Positions 8,814 through 17,884 of a stretch of DNA of 64,000 nucleotides are shown one piece after another. The translations under genes and the position numbers were made by a program. Source of the stretch: Tractidigestivibacter scatoligenes. Lineage in GTDB: Bacteria > Actinomycetota > Coriobacteriia > Coriobacteriales > Atopobiaceae. The stretch covers positions 124,001 through 188,000 of the forward strand of contig NZ_LOJF01000011.1 in the NCBI RefSeq assembly GCF_001494635.1, given 5' to 3'. The notes below the pieces were generated by a model. The model was given only the letters and a program-made list of their open reading frames with translations, made no database searches and was not told the origin of the DNA. Every line of letters begins with the position of its first letter. Position 1 is the stretch's first letter.

Positions 8814-10178
8814 CTATCGCAGCAGGAACGCCGCAACCGCACCGGAGCTCACGGACACAACGGCGTCCTCGCTCTCCACCACGTTCGAGATGCCCAAGTC
8901 GTTGAGAAGACCAAGGGGCTTCTCGTCCAGACACCACTTCATGCCGGACTCGCTTACCACCGTTCCCGGCGCCACGGCCACGGCCGAAAAGGTGCGCCCA
9001 TGCGCATCCGTGCCCAGCCGCCACTCGCGCGCACCCACCGCCGACACCACGCGCATCTCAAACGAGTCCTCGACCAGCGCTGGACACGCGTTTGCAGCTC
9101 CGACGAGAAGTCCCAACACGCCCAGGGCATGGTCCGGCCGACCGCCAGACGCACAGGTCACCGTAAGGCGCAGCGGGCGCCGCTGCCGCGCGGCCTCGTG
9201 GCGCGCGCAGTCGATGGCAAGCGAGAGGTCCGTCGCATACTTCTCGGACGGAAACGAGATCGAGCGCCCTGCCTCGTTGCTTGCCCAGGCACCCTCCGCA
9301 GCTGAGACGGAATCGTGGTCGCCGCAGTATGCGTCTGGCACCACGCCGGCAGCCCGGCACGTCTCGGCGCCCCTGTCGGCTGCAACGACGTAGTCCGCCC
9401 TGTCGGCTAGCCGCGCGACAAGCGCCGGCGAGCTGGGCGCCGGCGACCCGTCCACCACCAGCACGCGCAGGGGGTCCGCATCAGACGCCGCATCCTGTGC
9501 CGCCGGGGTCGCCGCATAGTCCTCGATAAGCGCCAGCGAGAGCTCCGCGAAGCCATGCACGTATATGTCGCACCAGGGCTGCACGTCCCTCTCGTCCCGA
9601 CCGTCATGGTCGTTCATGAGGCCAACCACGTTGAACCCCGCGCGCTTGGAGGTGCGCACGCCAAAGGGGGCGTCCTCGAAGACCCAGGTCTCACCCACCG
9701 GCGTGCCAAGTCGGCGGGCCGCCTCGAGGTAGACGTCGGGGAAAGCCTTGTCGCGACCGCCTACCTGTTCGGTTGTCACGATGTCCTTGAAGAAGTGCGA
9801 GAGGTCGTGCGCCTCGAGCGCCACACGCACCTCGCGCAGCGGCGTGGAGGTCGCAATGACCATGGGGATGCCCGCCGCCGACAGCTCCTCGAGGAACTCA
9901 CGGGCACCAGGCATGAGCGGGATGTCAGTCGCGTAGTGGTGGCGAACGATGACGCAGACCTCCTCGTAGAGATCGCTGACGGGGGCATCGATGCCAAGCT
10001 CGTCATGCATGATCTGACACCCGTCTCGCAGGGTCACGCTCTCGACTCGATCGAAGAACGCAGGGTCAACGTTTGCGCAGCCGTGCGAGCGAGCGAGCTC
10101 AATCATCACGTGGCTCCACATGCACATGGAGTCCACGAGAGTTCCGTCACAGTCGAAGATCGCACCCTTGAAAGCCAT
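8814..10178 (-). CDS. HAD-family phosphatase fused to thiamine pyrophosphokinase
   Basis: A 454-residue two-domain protein. Residues 1-225 are a HAD-IA hydrolase with nucleophile motif FDCDGTLVDS, the T/S motif IATSTPLRE, a lysine (GGRDKAFPDVY) and the acidic motif FEDAPFG. Residues ~235-454 are a thiamine pyrophosphokinase: VVAADRGAE, GDHDS (usually GDxDS), SEKYATD, GGRPDH, SESGMKW and GISN. The second domain would make thiamine diphosphate from thiamine. The HAD half could release thiamine from thiamine monophosphate, but its substrate cannot be read from sequence. AGAGG lies 6 bases before the ATG. It is a single gene with no operon partner. Confidence 0.88.
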   Translation of the reverse strand: MAFKGAIFDCDGTLVDSMCMWSHVMIELARSHGCANVDPAFFDRVESVTLRDGCQIMHDELGIDAPVSDLYEEVCVIVRHHYATDIPLMPGAREFLEELSAAGIPMVIATSTPLREVRVALEAHDLSHFFKDIVTTEQVGGRDKAFPDVYLEAARRLGTPVGETWVFEDAPFGVRTSKRAGFNVVGLMNDHDGRDERDVQPWCDIYVHGFAELSLALIEDYAATPAAQDAASDADPLRVLVVDGSPAPSSPALVARLADRADYVVAADRGAETCRAAGVVPDAYCGDHDSVSAAEGAWASNEAGRSISFPSEKYATDLSLAIDCARHEAARQRRPLRLTVTCASGGRPDHALGVLGLLVGAANACPALVEDSFEMRVVSAVGAREWRLGTDAHGRTFSAVAVAPGTVVSESGMKWCLDEKPLGLLNDLGISNVVESEDAVVSVSSGAVAAFLLR

Positions 10179-10363
10179 CGTTTCCTCTCCCCTGCGGTAC
10201 AGGCCGTGCCATGGCGAGCAGATTCAGTGTTGTCCCTGGGCTTGCTGGCCGCGAGCTGGCAGCAATCCCTCCGGTTGGGTAAAGTATCCCATGGCTCGCG
10301 CGCAGTCACGCTCGCGCAGGCCACCTTACAGCATCTGCACCAAGCTTCCGGAGGAAGAAGAAC

Positions 10364-10546
10364 ATGGCTCGTTATGACTACAAGTGCCCCTCATGCGGTT
10401 CCACCTTCGAGGTCGAGCATCCCATGAGCGCCCATCCCAAGGTGAACTGCCCCAAATGCGGCCATGAGGCCGAGCGAGTGTTCGAGACCTCTGGCATCGT
10501 GTTCAAGGGTTCCGGCTTCTACAACACCGACCAGAAGGGCAAGTAG
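10364..10546 (+). CDS. FmdB-family zinc ribbon protein
   Basis: A 60-residue protein with two CxxC knuckles (CPSC at residues 8-11, CPKC at 29-32), giving a zinc ribbon of the FmdB/CxxC_CxxC_SSSS family. The tail is ETSGIVFKGSGFYNTDQKGK, and the GSGFYxTD ending is typical. The family was named for a regulator of formamidase or amidase genes, but most members have no proven role. GGAGGAAGAAGAAC precedes the ATG, and a terminator closes the gene. Confidence 0.9.
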   Translation: MARYDYKCPSCGSTFEVEHPMSAHPKVNCPKCGHEAERVFETSGIVFKGSGFYNTDQKGK

Positions 10547-10575
10547 CCCAAGCGGCTCCAGCAGATGGAGACTTG

Positions 10576-10607
10576 AAGGCCCCGTCGATCACCGGCGGGG
10601 CCTTTTT
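10576..10607 (+). terminator. Terminator after the FmdB-family gene
   Basis: AAGGCCCCG (10576-10584) pairs with CGGGGCCTT (10596-10604), followed by TTTTT. This is a canonical Rho-independent terminator. Confidence 0.9.
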
Positions 10608-10668
10608 CCGGCCGCGTGAGGTTGATAAGCTGCGGGGACGCGCCTCTCTAGTCACCAACACGCAGAAG

Positions 10669-10704
10669 AAACATCAACACATTTACTATGTTTTGTTGAT
10701 GTTT
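10669..10704. promoter_or_regulatory. Perfect 11-bp inverted repeat upstream of the deacetylase gene
   Basis: AAACATCAACA (10669-10679) and its exact complement TGTTGATGTTT (10694-10704) flank a 14-base AT-rich spacer in an otherwise GC-rich stretch, 147 bases before the deacetylase ATG. It may be an operator or an RNA hairpin. The rest of the 304-base gap (10547-10850) holds only the preceding terminator. Confidence 0.5.
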
Positions 10705-10850
10705 TAGAGACATGAAAGACCACCAAAGGAGGGAATGCTCCATAACAAAGTGAGCTATGGTTACTTGCACGCAGTCAGCGGGGCACAGCACCTCGACACA
10801 ACGAAGCAGAAAAACAACACCACGAGGCGGATGCAGGTTCCGGAGGCAGC

Positions 10851-12212
10851 ATGTCTAGCGACGATGACGGGAAGACCCCTGCCAGGCAGGTAGACGGACA
10901 CGCGAACGACCAGCAAATTGGGCTTGTAGACAAGGACGGAGGCTTCATCCCCACAGGCAACGCTAACGCAATGCCCGAAGGCATCGAGCAGGGGAAGAAG
11001 AATGGTGGTGGCAGGCGGTTCGTGGTGAGGACGCTCATCCCACTCCTCGTGCTTGCGGCGCTACTCGTCGGCGGATACCTCTGGTGGACGCGGCTCCGTC
11101 CGGTGCAGGTGACGGTAAACGGCACGCTCCAGAGCGTGACCGTGAGAACCACCATCGACCAGCTCAAAAGCGACGCGGACATCCAGACAGCGCCAGGCAA
11201 CTACGTGAGCGTCTCCGGAAACATCATTGCGGAGGGCGAAGGCTACCCGTACTCCGCTTCTATCAACGGCAAGGACACGGACTACGACGATGCGCACAGC
11301 TATGAGGTTGCCGGCGGAGAGCGCATTGCCCTGAGCGACGGCCAAGACCGCACGGAGCCTTCTACCACAGAAACCGTGAACCAACAGCCCAAGCTCCTCA
11401 TGAACGGCAACATGGGCGCAATCAACTACATCTCGCAGTGGGGCTCCACCACAGTGAAGGATGTGATCACGGGCCAGGATTCTGGCGAGCAGGTCGACGG
11501 AACGGTCTACGAGCAGGGCCAGGACTGCGCGGTCACTGTGAAGGACGTTCTGCCACCGGACAACGAGAAGCTTGTGGCGCTCACGTTTGATGACGGGCCA
11601 AGTGGGTACACGCCGCAATACCTGAAAAACCTGCAGGACAAGGGAGTCAAGGCGACCTTCTTCTGCCTGGGCAAGGAGGTTGACGCCCATCCAGACGAGT
11701 CCAAGGCCATCGTGGATGCCGGCTGCCAGATCTGCAGCCACTCCTACGACCATCCCGATCTTAGGTACGCGGAGCCAAAGACAGTGGTCGACCAGCTGAC
11801 CTCGTCCTTCTCGTCCATAGAAAACGCCACGGGCGAGAAGACCACCGCGTTTCGCCCGCCCTACGGAAGCTTCACCCAGCGCACCTGGCTTGCCACACAG
11901 GGCGTGGCAACGGTGGCGGTGCGCTGGGACATCGACACCGAGGACTGGAAGCAGCCCGGTGTGGACAAGATTGTCTCTGCCGCATGCGACAACGTGCACT
12001 CCGGAAGCATCATCCTGATGCACGATGGCGGCGGTCCCCGCGACCAGGACGTCGAGGCGCTGCCAAAGATCATCGACACGCTCCAGTCGCAGGGCTACAC
12101 CTTCGTGACCATCAGCGAGCTTCTCGCCAGCGACGACTCCATCCCGGACTATGTGTCAAGCTGCAGCTCGACCATGCCCGAAAGCGCCGTCTGGCCGGAC
12201 GAGATAGGCTAG
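10851..12212 (+). CDS. Membrane-anchored polysaccharide deacetylase (NodB domain)
   Basis: A 453-residue protein with a cytoplasmic head (~55 residues), one membrane helix (residues ~61-83, RTLIPLLVLAALLVGGYLWW), a middle region of ~150 residues and a C-terminal NodB homology domain (residues ~235-440). The catalytic and metal motifs are visible: TFDDGPSG, HSYDHPD (HxxxH), FRPPYGSF, DIDTEDW and ILMHDGG. It probably removes acetyl groups from peptidoglycan or another wall glycan outside the membrane, which in other Gram-positive bacteria gives lysozyme resistance. GGAGG lies 5 bases upstream of the ATG. Its stop overlaps the convergent exporter gene stop within a CTAG. Confidence 0.9.
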   Translation: MSSDDDGKTPARQVDGHANDQQIGLVDKDGGFIPTGNANAMPEGIEQGKKNGGGRRFVVRTLIPLLVLAALLVGGYLWWTRLRPVQVTVNGTLQSVTVRTTIDQLKSDADIQTAPGNYVSVSGNIIAEGEGYPYSASINGKDTDYDDAHSYEVAGGERIALSDGQDRTEPSTTETVNQQPKLLMNGNMGAINYISQWGSTTVKDVITGQDSGEQVDGTVYEQGQDCAVTVKDVLPPDNEKLVALTFDDGPSGYTPQYLKNLQDKGVKATFFCLGKEVDAHPDESKAIVDAGCQICSHSYDHPDLRYAEPKTVVDQLTSSFSSIENATGEKTTAFRPPYGSFTQRTWLATQGVATVAVRWDIDTEDWKQPGVDKIVSAACDNVHSGSIILMHDGGGPRDQDVEALPKIIDTLQSQGYTFVTISELLASDDSIPDYVSSCSSTMPESAVWPDEIG

Positions 12213-14032
12213 GCAAACTGGCTGCGATAGAGCGTCGCATACGCGCCGCCCTTGGCCAGCAGCGACTCGTGCGTGCCCTGCTCGATGATGGTCCCGTGGT
12301 CCATCACCAGGATGAGGTCCGCGTCCACGATGGTGGAGAGGCGATGCGCAATCACGAAGCTCGTGCGGTTCTCCATGATGGCCTCCATCGCTCGAACGAT
12401 GGCCTGCTCTGTACGGGTGTCCACGCTAGAGGTTGCCTCGTCGAGGATGAGCATGGCAGGGTCGGTGAGCATGGCGCGCGCAATAGTCAGGAGCTGACGC
12501 TGGCCCTGGCTCACGTTCTCACCGCCATCAGTGAGCATCGTGTCGTAGCCATGCGGGAGCGTGCGCACGAAGAAGTCCACGTGCGCGGCACGCGCCGCTG
12601 CCTCGACCTCCTCCCGCGTGGCACCCGGCCTGCCGTAGGCGATGTTCTCGGCGATAGTCCCCTCGAAGAGCCAGGCATCCTGGAGCACCATGCCAAACTC
12701 GCGGCGCAGGTCGCGCCGGCGCAGCTGCCTGGTGTCCACGCCATCGAGCGTGATGCGGCCACCGTCAACCTCATAGAAGCGCATGAGCAGGTTGATGAGG
12801 GTGGTCTTGCCGGCACCCGTTGCGCCCACGATGGCGACCTTCTGGCCGGGCTCAGCCACGAGCGAGACGTCACGCATGAGGGGTGCCTCGGGCGAGTAGC
12901 CAAAGCGCACGTGCTCGAAGGCCACGCGGCCCCGCACGGGCCTTGGAAGCTCTGCCGGCACCTCCGGGTCTGGCGAGATTTCCGGCGCGTCGAGCAGCGC
13001 AAAGACACGCTCGGCAGCCGCAAGGGCGCCCTGGAGCATGTTCACCGTGAGCGAGAGCTGCGTGAGCGGCTCCGAGGCCTGTGTCACGTACTGGAAGAAG
13101 GCCTGGAACGCGCCGACAGACATCTGCCCGCCCGCCACGAGCGCACCTGCGGCTAGGCCTATGGCAACCTGCGAGAGGCGCATGAGAAAGCGAATCACGG
13201 GCGAGATTGCGTTGGTGAGGAAGTCTGCCCGGGCGCTTGTGGCAGCGACCTTCTCGGCGCGCGACTCCACTGCCTCGAGGCTTGCGTCCTCGACGCCAAA
13301 GGCCTTGATAACGGTCCGGCCGGAATACGCCTCCTCGACGCTCTCGGTGAGGTGCCCCAGCGCTTCCTGGCGCGCGGCGGCAGCGTCGAGTGTACGACTT
13401 GCAGCGAACTTGGTAACGATTACCGACAGGGCGGCAAACCCGCAGAACACGAGCGCCAGCACGAGGTTGGAGACAAGCATGAGGACAATCGCGCCCACGA
13501 GCGTGGTGAAGGCGATGATGAGCTGCAGCAGGCCTCGCTGCAGGACCTCGGAGACCTTGTCGAGGTCGTTGGTAGCGCGGCTTATTGTGTCTCCGGGCTG
13601 GTGCGCGTCGAAGTACGAGAGCGGGAGCCGCCCCAGCTTTGCCGAGATCTCCTTGCGCAGGGCAAGGTTGAGACGCTCGGCAAAGCTCGACATCACGAGG
13701 GACTGTACGCTGTAAAACGCCCAGGCGCAGGTCCAGATGCCCAGGTAGATGAGGACCTCGCGGCCACCGTTTTCCAGGCCTACCACGTAGGCCTCGCCTA
13801 CGGCGAGGCTTTGCTGGATGTGCCCCCACAGCACGTCGACCACGTGCGCGCTGTAGGCAGCGGCGCCCAGGCTCGCGGCCACGTACACGATGGCGCTCAC
13901 GGCGGCGACCACAAGGCGCCAGCGCTGCCTGCCGGCGGCCTGCCACAGGCGACGCGCCGTCCCCATGGCGTCGTGCGGGCGCTCCTCGTCGAGCTGGTCA
14001 TTCTCGTCACGCATGTTCTTCTCGTCACTCAT
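12209..14032 (-). CDS. ABC multidrug-type exporter, subunit with the intact catalytic glutamate
   Basis: A 607-residue exporter half with an N-terminal six-helix membrane domain and a C-terminal ATPase. The ATPase shows Walker A GATGAGKTT, Q-loop LQDAWLF, signature VSQGQ (a changed LSGGQ) and Walker B LILDEATSS with the catalytic Glu. Its partner gene has an intact signature but lacks the Glu, so the pair should form a heterodimer with one active and one degenerate site, as in TM287/288-type exporters. The start MSDEK at 14032 overlaps the partner's stop by 8 bases; a longer in-frame start lies inside the partner and is less likely. The substrate is unknown. Confidence 0.92.
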   Translation of the reverse strand: MSDEKNMRDENDQLDEERPHDAMGTARRLWQAAGRQRWRLVVAAVSAIVYVAASLGAAAYSAHVVDVLWGHIQQSLAVGEAYVVGLENGGREVLIYLGIWTCAWAFYSVQSLVMSSFAERLNLALRKEISAKLGRLPLSYFDAHQPGDTISRATNDLDKVSEVLQRGLLQLIIAFTTLVGAIVLMLVSNLVLALVFCGFAALSVIVTKFAASRTLDAAAARQEALGHLTESVEEAYSGRTVIKAFGVEDASLEAVESRAEKVAATSARADFLTNAISPVIRFLMRLSQVAIGLAAGALVAGGQMSVGAFQAFFQYVTQASEPLTQLSLTVNMLQGALAAAERVFALLDAPEISPDPEVPAELPRPVRGRVAFEHVRFGYSPEAPLMRDVSLVAEPGQKVAIVGATGAGKTTLINLLMRFYEVDGGRITLDGVDTRQLRRRDLRREFGMVLQDAWLFEGTIAENIAYGRPGATREEVEAAARAAHVDFFVRTLPHGYDTMLTDGGENVSQGQRQLLTIARAMLTDPAMLILDEATSSVDTRTEQAIVRAMEAIMENRTSFVIAHRLSTIVDADLILVMDHGTIIEQGTHESLLAKGGAYATLYRSQFA

Positions 14033-15809
14033 CGGCGGTGGCACCTCCCCTCGTCTGGGACTCAACAATGTCTTTATAGGCAGGGCACGTCTCCATGAGC
14101 TGGTCGTGCGTGCCGCGCCCAACCACGCAGCCGTCGCCCAGCACCACGATCTGCGCTGCATGGCGCACGGTGCTCACGCGTTGGGCGATGATGACCACAG
14201 CCTGGTTGGCAAGCTCGCCCTCGAGGGCGTGGCGCAAGGCTGCGTCGGTCTTGTAGTCGAGCGCCGAGAACGAGTCATCGAAGACATAGAGGTCCGCATG
14301 GCGCACGAGCGCACGGGCTATGGCCAGGCGCTGGCGCTGGCCGCCCGAGAAGTTCGACCCGCCCTGCGCGACGCGCGTGGAGAGCCCGTCGGGCAGCTCG
14401 TGCACGAAGGAAGCTTGCGCCACGTCAAGCGCATGCCAGAGCTCCTCATCGGTGGCAGAGGGGTCGCCGTCGCGCAGGTTCTCGGCGATGGTGCCCGAGA
14501 AGAGCCATGCCTGCTGCGGCACGTAGGCAATGTGGGAGCGCAGGTCCTGCTGCGTGACCTCGCACACGTCGGTCCCCAGCATGAGAAGCGACCCCGCCGT
14601 CACGTCGTGGAAGCGAAGCAGCATCTTGGCAACAGTTGACTTGCCCGAGCCGGTATTGCCCATGATGGCCGTGACCTCGCCTCGCCGAATGGAGAAGTTG
14701 AGGTCGTGAAGGGTGTCCTCGTCGGCATCGGCAAAGCGGAAGCTTGCGTGCGAGAAGCGCGCCACCTCGTCTCCGGGCCTTGGATCTGCTGGCGCGGCAA
14801 GTCGCTTGGGCTCTGGAGGGTCCGCCACGCTGGGCACCGCGTCGAGGACGGCGGCCGTGCGCGTGAGGCACGAGAGGGCTCTGGGCACCTGAATGATCGC
14901 GAACTGCGCCATCATCATGAAGAACATGATGAGCATGGCATATTCGAGCAGCGCAGAGATGGAGCCGATCTGCATGGCGCCTGCGCCCACGCGGTCCGCG
15001 CCCATCCACATGACAAGCACCTCGACGACGTTCATGAGGAAGAACGTCGAGCAGTCCACGACCGAGAAGAGAATGTTCACGCGGATGGCGTTGGTGGCGT
15101 AGTCCTCGAAGGTCTCGTCCAGGCGGCCACGCTCGCGCTCCTCCTTGCCAAAGGCACGGATGACGCGCGTGCCGGTGACCACCTCACGCAGCCGCGAGTT
15201 CATGCGGTCGACAAAGCCCTGCATAGCCATGAAGATGGGTGTGGACTTGGCAACGGCAACAGCCGAGATGGCGAGCATCGCCATGGTGATGAGAAGGAGC
15301 ATGCGCCCCATCACGGGGTCTATCCCATATGCCAGAACGATGGCAACCACACAGGTCACGGGCACCGGGAAGACCATCATGAAGGTCATGAGCAGGGTCT
15401 GCTGCACCACGTTGGCGTCAGACAGCGTGCGGGTAATCATCGAGCCCGTGCCAAACGCGTTGAAGTCAGCACCCGAAAGCGCAAGCGACTTCTTGTAGAC
15501 GGCCACGCGCAGGTCTCGTCCCACGTAGGCAGCAAGGCGCGAGGCCACGTAGTAGGAGGCCACGCACCCGCCAGAGCCCACCACGGCAGCTACAAGCATG
15601 GCCACACCATGCGAGGTGAGCTCCGCAGTATTGCGCGTGCCAACGGCCACGTTCACGAGAGCCGCAAGCTGCGTGGGGATGAGGAGCATGCCCACGATAT
15701 CAGCAAGCAGCAGCACGCAGGCAGCCACCGCCATATGCCAGTGCGGGCGCACGAGCTGCGTGAGGACCCTCCATGACGCGCGCTTGCTGTAATCACGTTG
15801 GGCGGCCAT
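14025..15809 (-). CDS. ABC multidrug-type exporter, degenerate-site subunit
   Basis: A 594-residue exporter half, with an N-terminal membrane domain and a C-terminal ATPase. Walker A is GNTGSGKST, the Q-loop VPQQAWLF and the signature FSGGQRQRL. Walker B reads LYVFDDSFS, with Asp in place of the catalytic Glu. It is the first exporter gene of the MarR operon: its ATG shares one base with the marR stop, and its stop overlaps the second exporter gene. Together this suggests an inducible drug or toxic-compound efflux pump controlled by MarR. Confidence 0.92.
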   Translation of the reverse strand: MAAQRDYSKRASWRVLTQLVRPHWHMAVAACVLLLADIVGMLLIPTQLAALVNVAVGTRNTAELTSHGVAMLVAAVVGSGGCVASYYVASRLAAYVGRDLRVAVYKKSLALSGADFNAFGTGSMITRTLSDANVVQQTLLMTFMMVFPVPVTCVVAIVLAYGIDPVMGRMLLLITMAMLAISAVAVAKSTPIFMAMQGFVDRMNSRLREVVTGTRVIRAFGKEERERGRLDETFEDYATNAIRVNILFSVVDCSTFFLMNVVEVLVMWMGADRVGAGAMQIGSISALLEYAMLIMFFMMMAQFAIIQVPRALSCLTRTAAVLDAVPSVADPPEPKRLAAPADPRPGDEVARFSHASFRFADADEDTLHDLNFSIRRGEVTAIMGNTGSGKSTVAKMLLRFHDVTAGSLLMLGTDVCEVTQQDLRSHIAYVPQQAWLFSGTIAENLRDGDPSATDEELWHALDVAQASFVHELPDGLSTRVAQGGSNFSGGQRQRLAIARALVRHADLYVFDDSFSALDYKTDAALRHALEGELANQAVVIIAQRVSTVRHAAQIVVLGDGCVVGRGTHDQLMETCPAYKDIVESQTRGGATADE

Positions 15810-16339
15810 CAGGCATCGCCTCCCTGGGTACGCACTGATTGCCCCTTCCCGATGGGCGCGTCCGCATGCAGGGCGCGCGCCTCTACGTCGATTGCCACCA
15901 CATAGCGACGGATGAGCGCAACGAGGGCCGTTCTGTCCTCAGGCGAGAGGGACTCAAAGGCGCGCTGCTCTGCCTTGAGGGCAGGCGTGACTTCCCTCTC
16001 GCAGAACGCCCGTCCCTCTGGCGTGAGGGTCACGATCTTGCTGCGGCGGTTGGTCTCGTCGCGCTCGAGCGTTACGAGACCACGGTCGACAAGCGACCGC
16101 ATGGCCGAGCTCACCGTCTGGCGCGAGAGGGAGTGACAGGTTGCGATTGACCCCTGCGGGCAGCTGCCGCCGGCAACCACAATGTCCACGAGGATCCAGT
16201 AGGCCGTCTCAGAGAGGCCACAGCCCTTCGATATCTCGTAGTACAGGCGCTCGACCTCCTGGTACACGATGTCCATGTCGCGGACGGTTGGGATGTCTGG
16301 GGCCACCGTGCCAGCGACTCCCAGCTGCTCCTCCGGCAT
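15809..16339 (-). CDS. MarR-family transcriptional regulator
   Basis: A 176-residue winged-helix regulator with the helix-turn-helix CHSLSRQTVSSAMRSLVDRGLV and the wing ERDETNRRSKIVTLTPEG, typical of MarR. It is the first gene of a three-gene unit with the two exporter subunits, so it most likely represses its own operon and is released by a ligand the pump exports. The C-terminal tail is short and polar. Confidence 0.92.
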   Translation of the reverse strand: MPEEQLGVAGTVAPDIPTVRDMDIVYQEVERLYYEISKGCGLSETAYWILVDIVVAGGSCPQGSIATCHSLSRQTVSSAMRSLVDRGLVTLERDETNRRSKIVTLTPEGRAFCEREVTPALKAEQRAFESLSPEDRTALVALIRRYVVAIDVEARALHADAPIGKGQSVRTQGGDA

Positions 16340-16405
16340 GAGATGCCTCCAAAGATACGATTTCGGACAATAGAGGGCCTATCTTAAGCGCAGCTCAGGC
16401 ACAAT

Positions 16406-16418
16406 TCAAGTACCTTGA
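16406..16418. promoter_or_regulatory. Candidate operator of the MarR operon
   Basis: TCAAG-TAC-CTTGA (16406-16418) lies 67 bases upstream of the marR start in an AT-rich stretch (16340-16444) that must contain its promoter. The arms are only five bases long, so this is a weak prediction. Confidence 0.3.
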
Positions 16419-16444
16419 GCAAAATGACGGAACAAATGTTCTAA

Positions 16445-17881
16445 TTAAGCCTCGCGGACGAGAATCGCCAGGAAGTGGCCGTCAAGCGGCAGCTCAGGCG
16501 TGTCTGCGCGAGAGGTGCGCACCATGCCATCCGGACCAATCATCGTTGAGACCAGGCGCTGGGCATGGGGCGGAAGTGCCGCGAAGGCAGCCGTCGAGCG
16601 GGGGCTCACAAGCGAGAATTGCGCGCCCTCCGGTCCCGCGAGAAACGCTGCCACAACACCCTCGTCCTCCTCGCGCAGCTCGGAGCACGTGGCGTAGGCA
16701 AGCGTGCCGCCTGCGCCAACACGAGCGGAGGCCGCGCGGAGAAGCTCGAGCTGGAGCGCCGGGAGCGACTTGCCCGCCGGGCGGATGGCGGGTTCCTGGA
16801 GCGCCCACGCTATTTCGGGGTGACGACGCATGGTGCCCGTGCCGGAGCAGGGAGCGTCCACAAACACCGAGTCGAAGCTGCCGGCAAGCTCGGGCAGAAG
16901 GCCCTTCTCGCCAAGGCGACGACCATCCAACGCGGTGCAGGTCACAGCCTTGCCCAGGCCGGCACGCTCCATGCGGGTGCGCGAAACGGCAACCTTGAAG
17001 GCCTCTGACTCCACCGCAGCAAGGTGCGCGAGTCCCCCACGGTGCAGCGCGCAGGACTCAAGGAGGAGCGACTTGGTGCCCCTCCCCTGCCCCACCTCGA
17101 GCATGCGAGTGCCGGGCGCGGGCGAGGCAAGCCAGGCCACAACCTGCGCCGCCATGTCTGCGGGGACAACGTCCACGGCGTCCACAAGGCCAGACGCAGC
17201 AAGGCCGGCGGCAGACGAGAGCGAAAGACATCCCGGCAGGCAGGTAGCGCGCGGCATCAGACCCGCGGCAGAGAGCAGACGCTCTACCTCGACGTCATTG
17301 TGCAAACAGGCGTTGCCGGCAACATATGCGCCAGGCGCGTCCATAGCGGAGAGCGCCATGCGGCACGCGCCCTCGGTGCCCAGCGAGACCACGAGCTCGC
17401 CCGAAAGCCACTGCGGAAGCGCGGCAACGAGTGAGATATCTGAGGAGGTGCAGTTGCGGCTCTCTACGCGCTCGCGTGCGTGGACTAGCGCAGGGAGGTC
17501 CTCCTCGGCGACGCGATGCAGCACCGCATTGGCCAGACCAGCGCCATGGGGCGAGACGCGTCGCACAAGCTCGACGCCCTGGCTTATGGCCACGGGCGCG
17601 GGCGTCGCAAGCCACAGGAGCTCGAACGCCGAGATGCGCAGCGCGTCTCGCACGCGAGGCTCGAGGTGGCCTCGTCGCAGGTGGGCGTCGAGAAGGGCAT
17701 CGACGGTTCCGGCTGTGCGGACGCTCCCCAAAGCGAGCCTGGTTGCCAGCGCGCGGTCAGCGGGAGTAAGGCGCGCCACCGGCGCGGAGGTGCGCAGCAG
17801 GTCGCGCGCGCGGGCATCCCTGCGCCGCACGTTGGAGAGGACATCCGCAGCTGCTATACGGGCGGGTGAGAGCGTTGCCAT
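16445..17881 (-). CDS. rsmB: 16S rRNA (cytosine967-C5)-methyltransferase RsmB
   Basis: A 478-residue protein with an N-terminal NusB-like RNA-binding domain (residues ~5-130) and a C-terminal RNA m5C methyltransferase. The two catalytic cysteines are present in DAPCSGTG and YATCSE, and the SAM-binding loop is MLEVGQGRGTKS. It is the last gene of priA-def-fmt-rsmB, a conserved block, and starts 4 bases past the fmt stop. Confidence 0.94.
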   Translation of the reverse strand: MATLSPARIAAADVLSNVRRRDARARDLLRTSAPVARLTPADRALATRLALGSVRTAGTVDALLDAHLRRGHLEPRVRDALRISAFELLWLATPAPVAISQGVELVRRVSPHGAGLANAVLHRVAEEDLPALVHARERVESRNCTSSDISLVAALPQWLSGELVVSLGTEGACRMALSAMDAPGAYVAGNACLHNDVEVERLLSAAGLMPRATCLPGCLSLSSAAGLAASGLVDAVDVVPADMAAQVVAWLASPAPGTRMLEVGQGRGTKSLLLESCALHRGGLAHLAAVESEAFKVAVSRTRMERAGLGKAVTCTALDGRRLGEKGLLPELAGSFDSVFVDAPCSGTGTMRRHPEIAWALQEPAIRPAGKSLPALQLELLRAASARVGAGGTLAYATCSELREEDEGVVAAFLAGPEGAQFSLVSPRSTAAFAALPPHAQRLVSTMIGPDGMVRTSRADTPELPLDGHFLAILVREA

Positions 17882-17884
17882 GCG

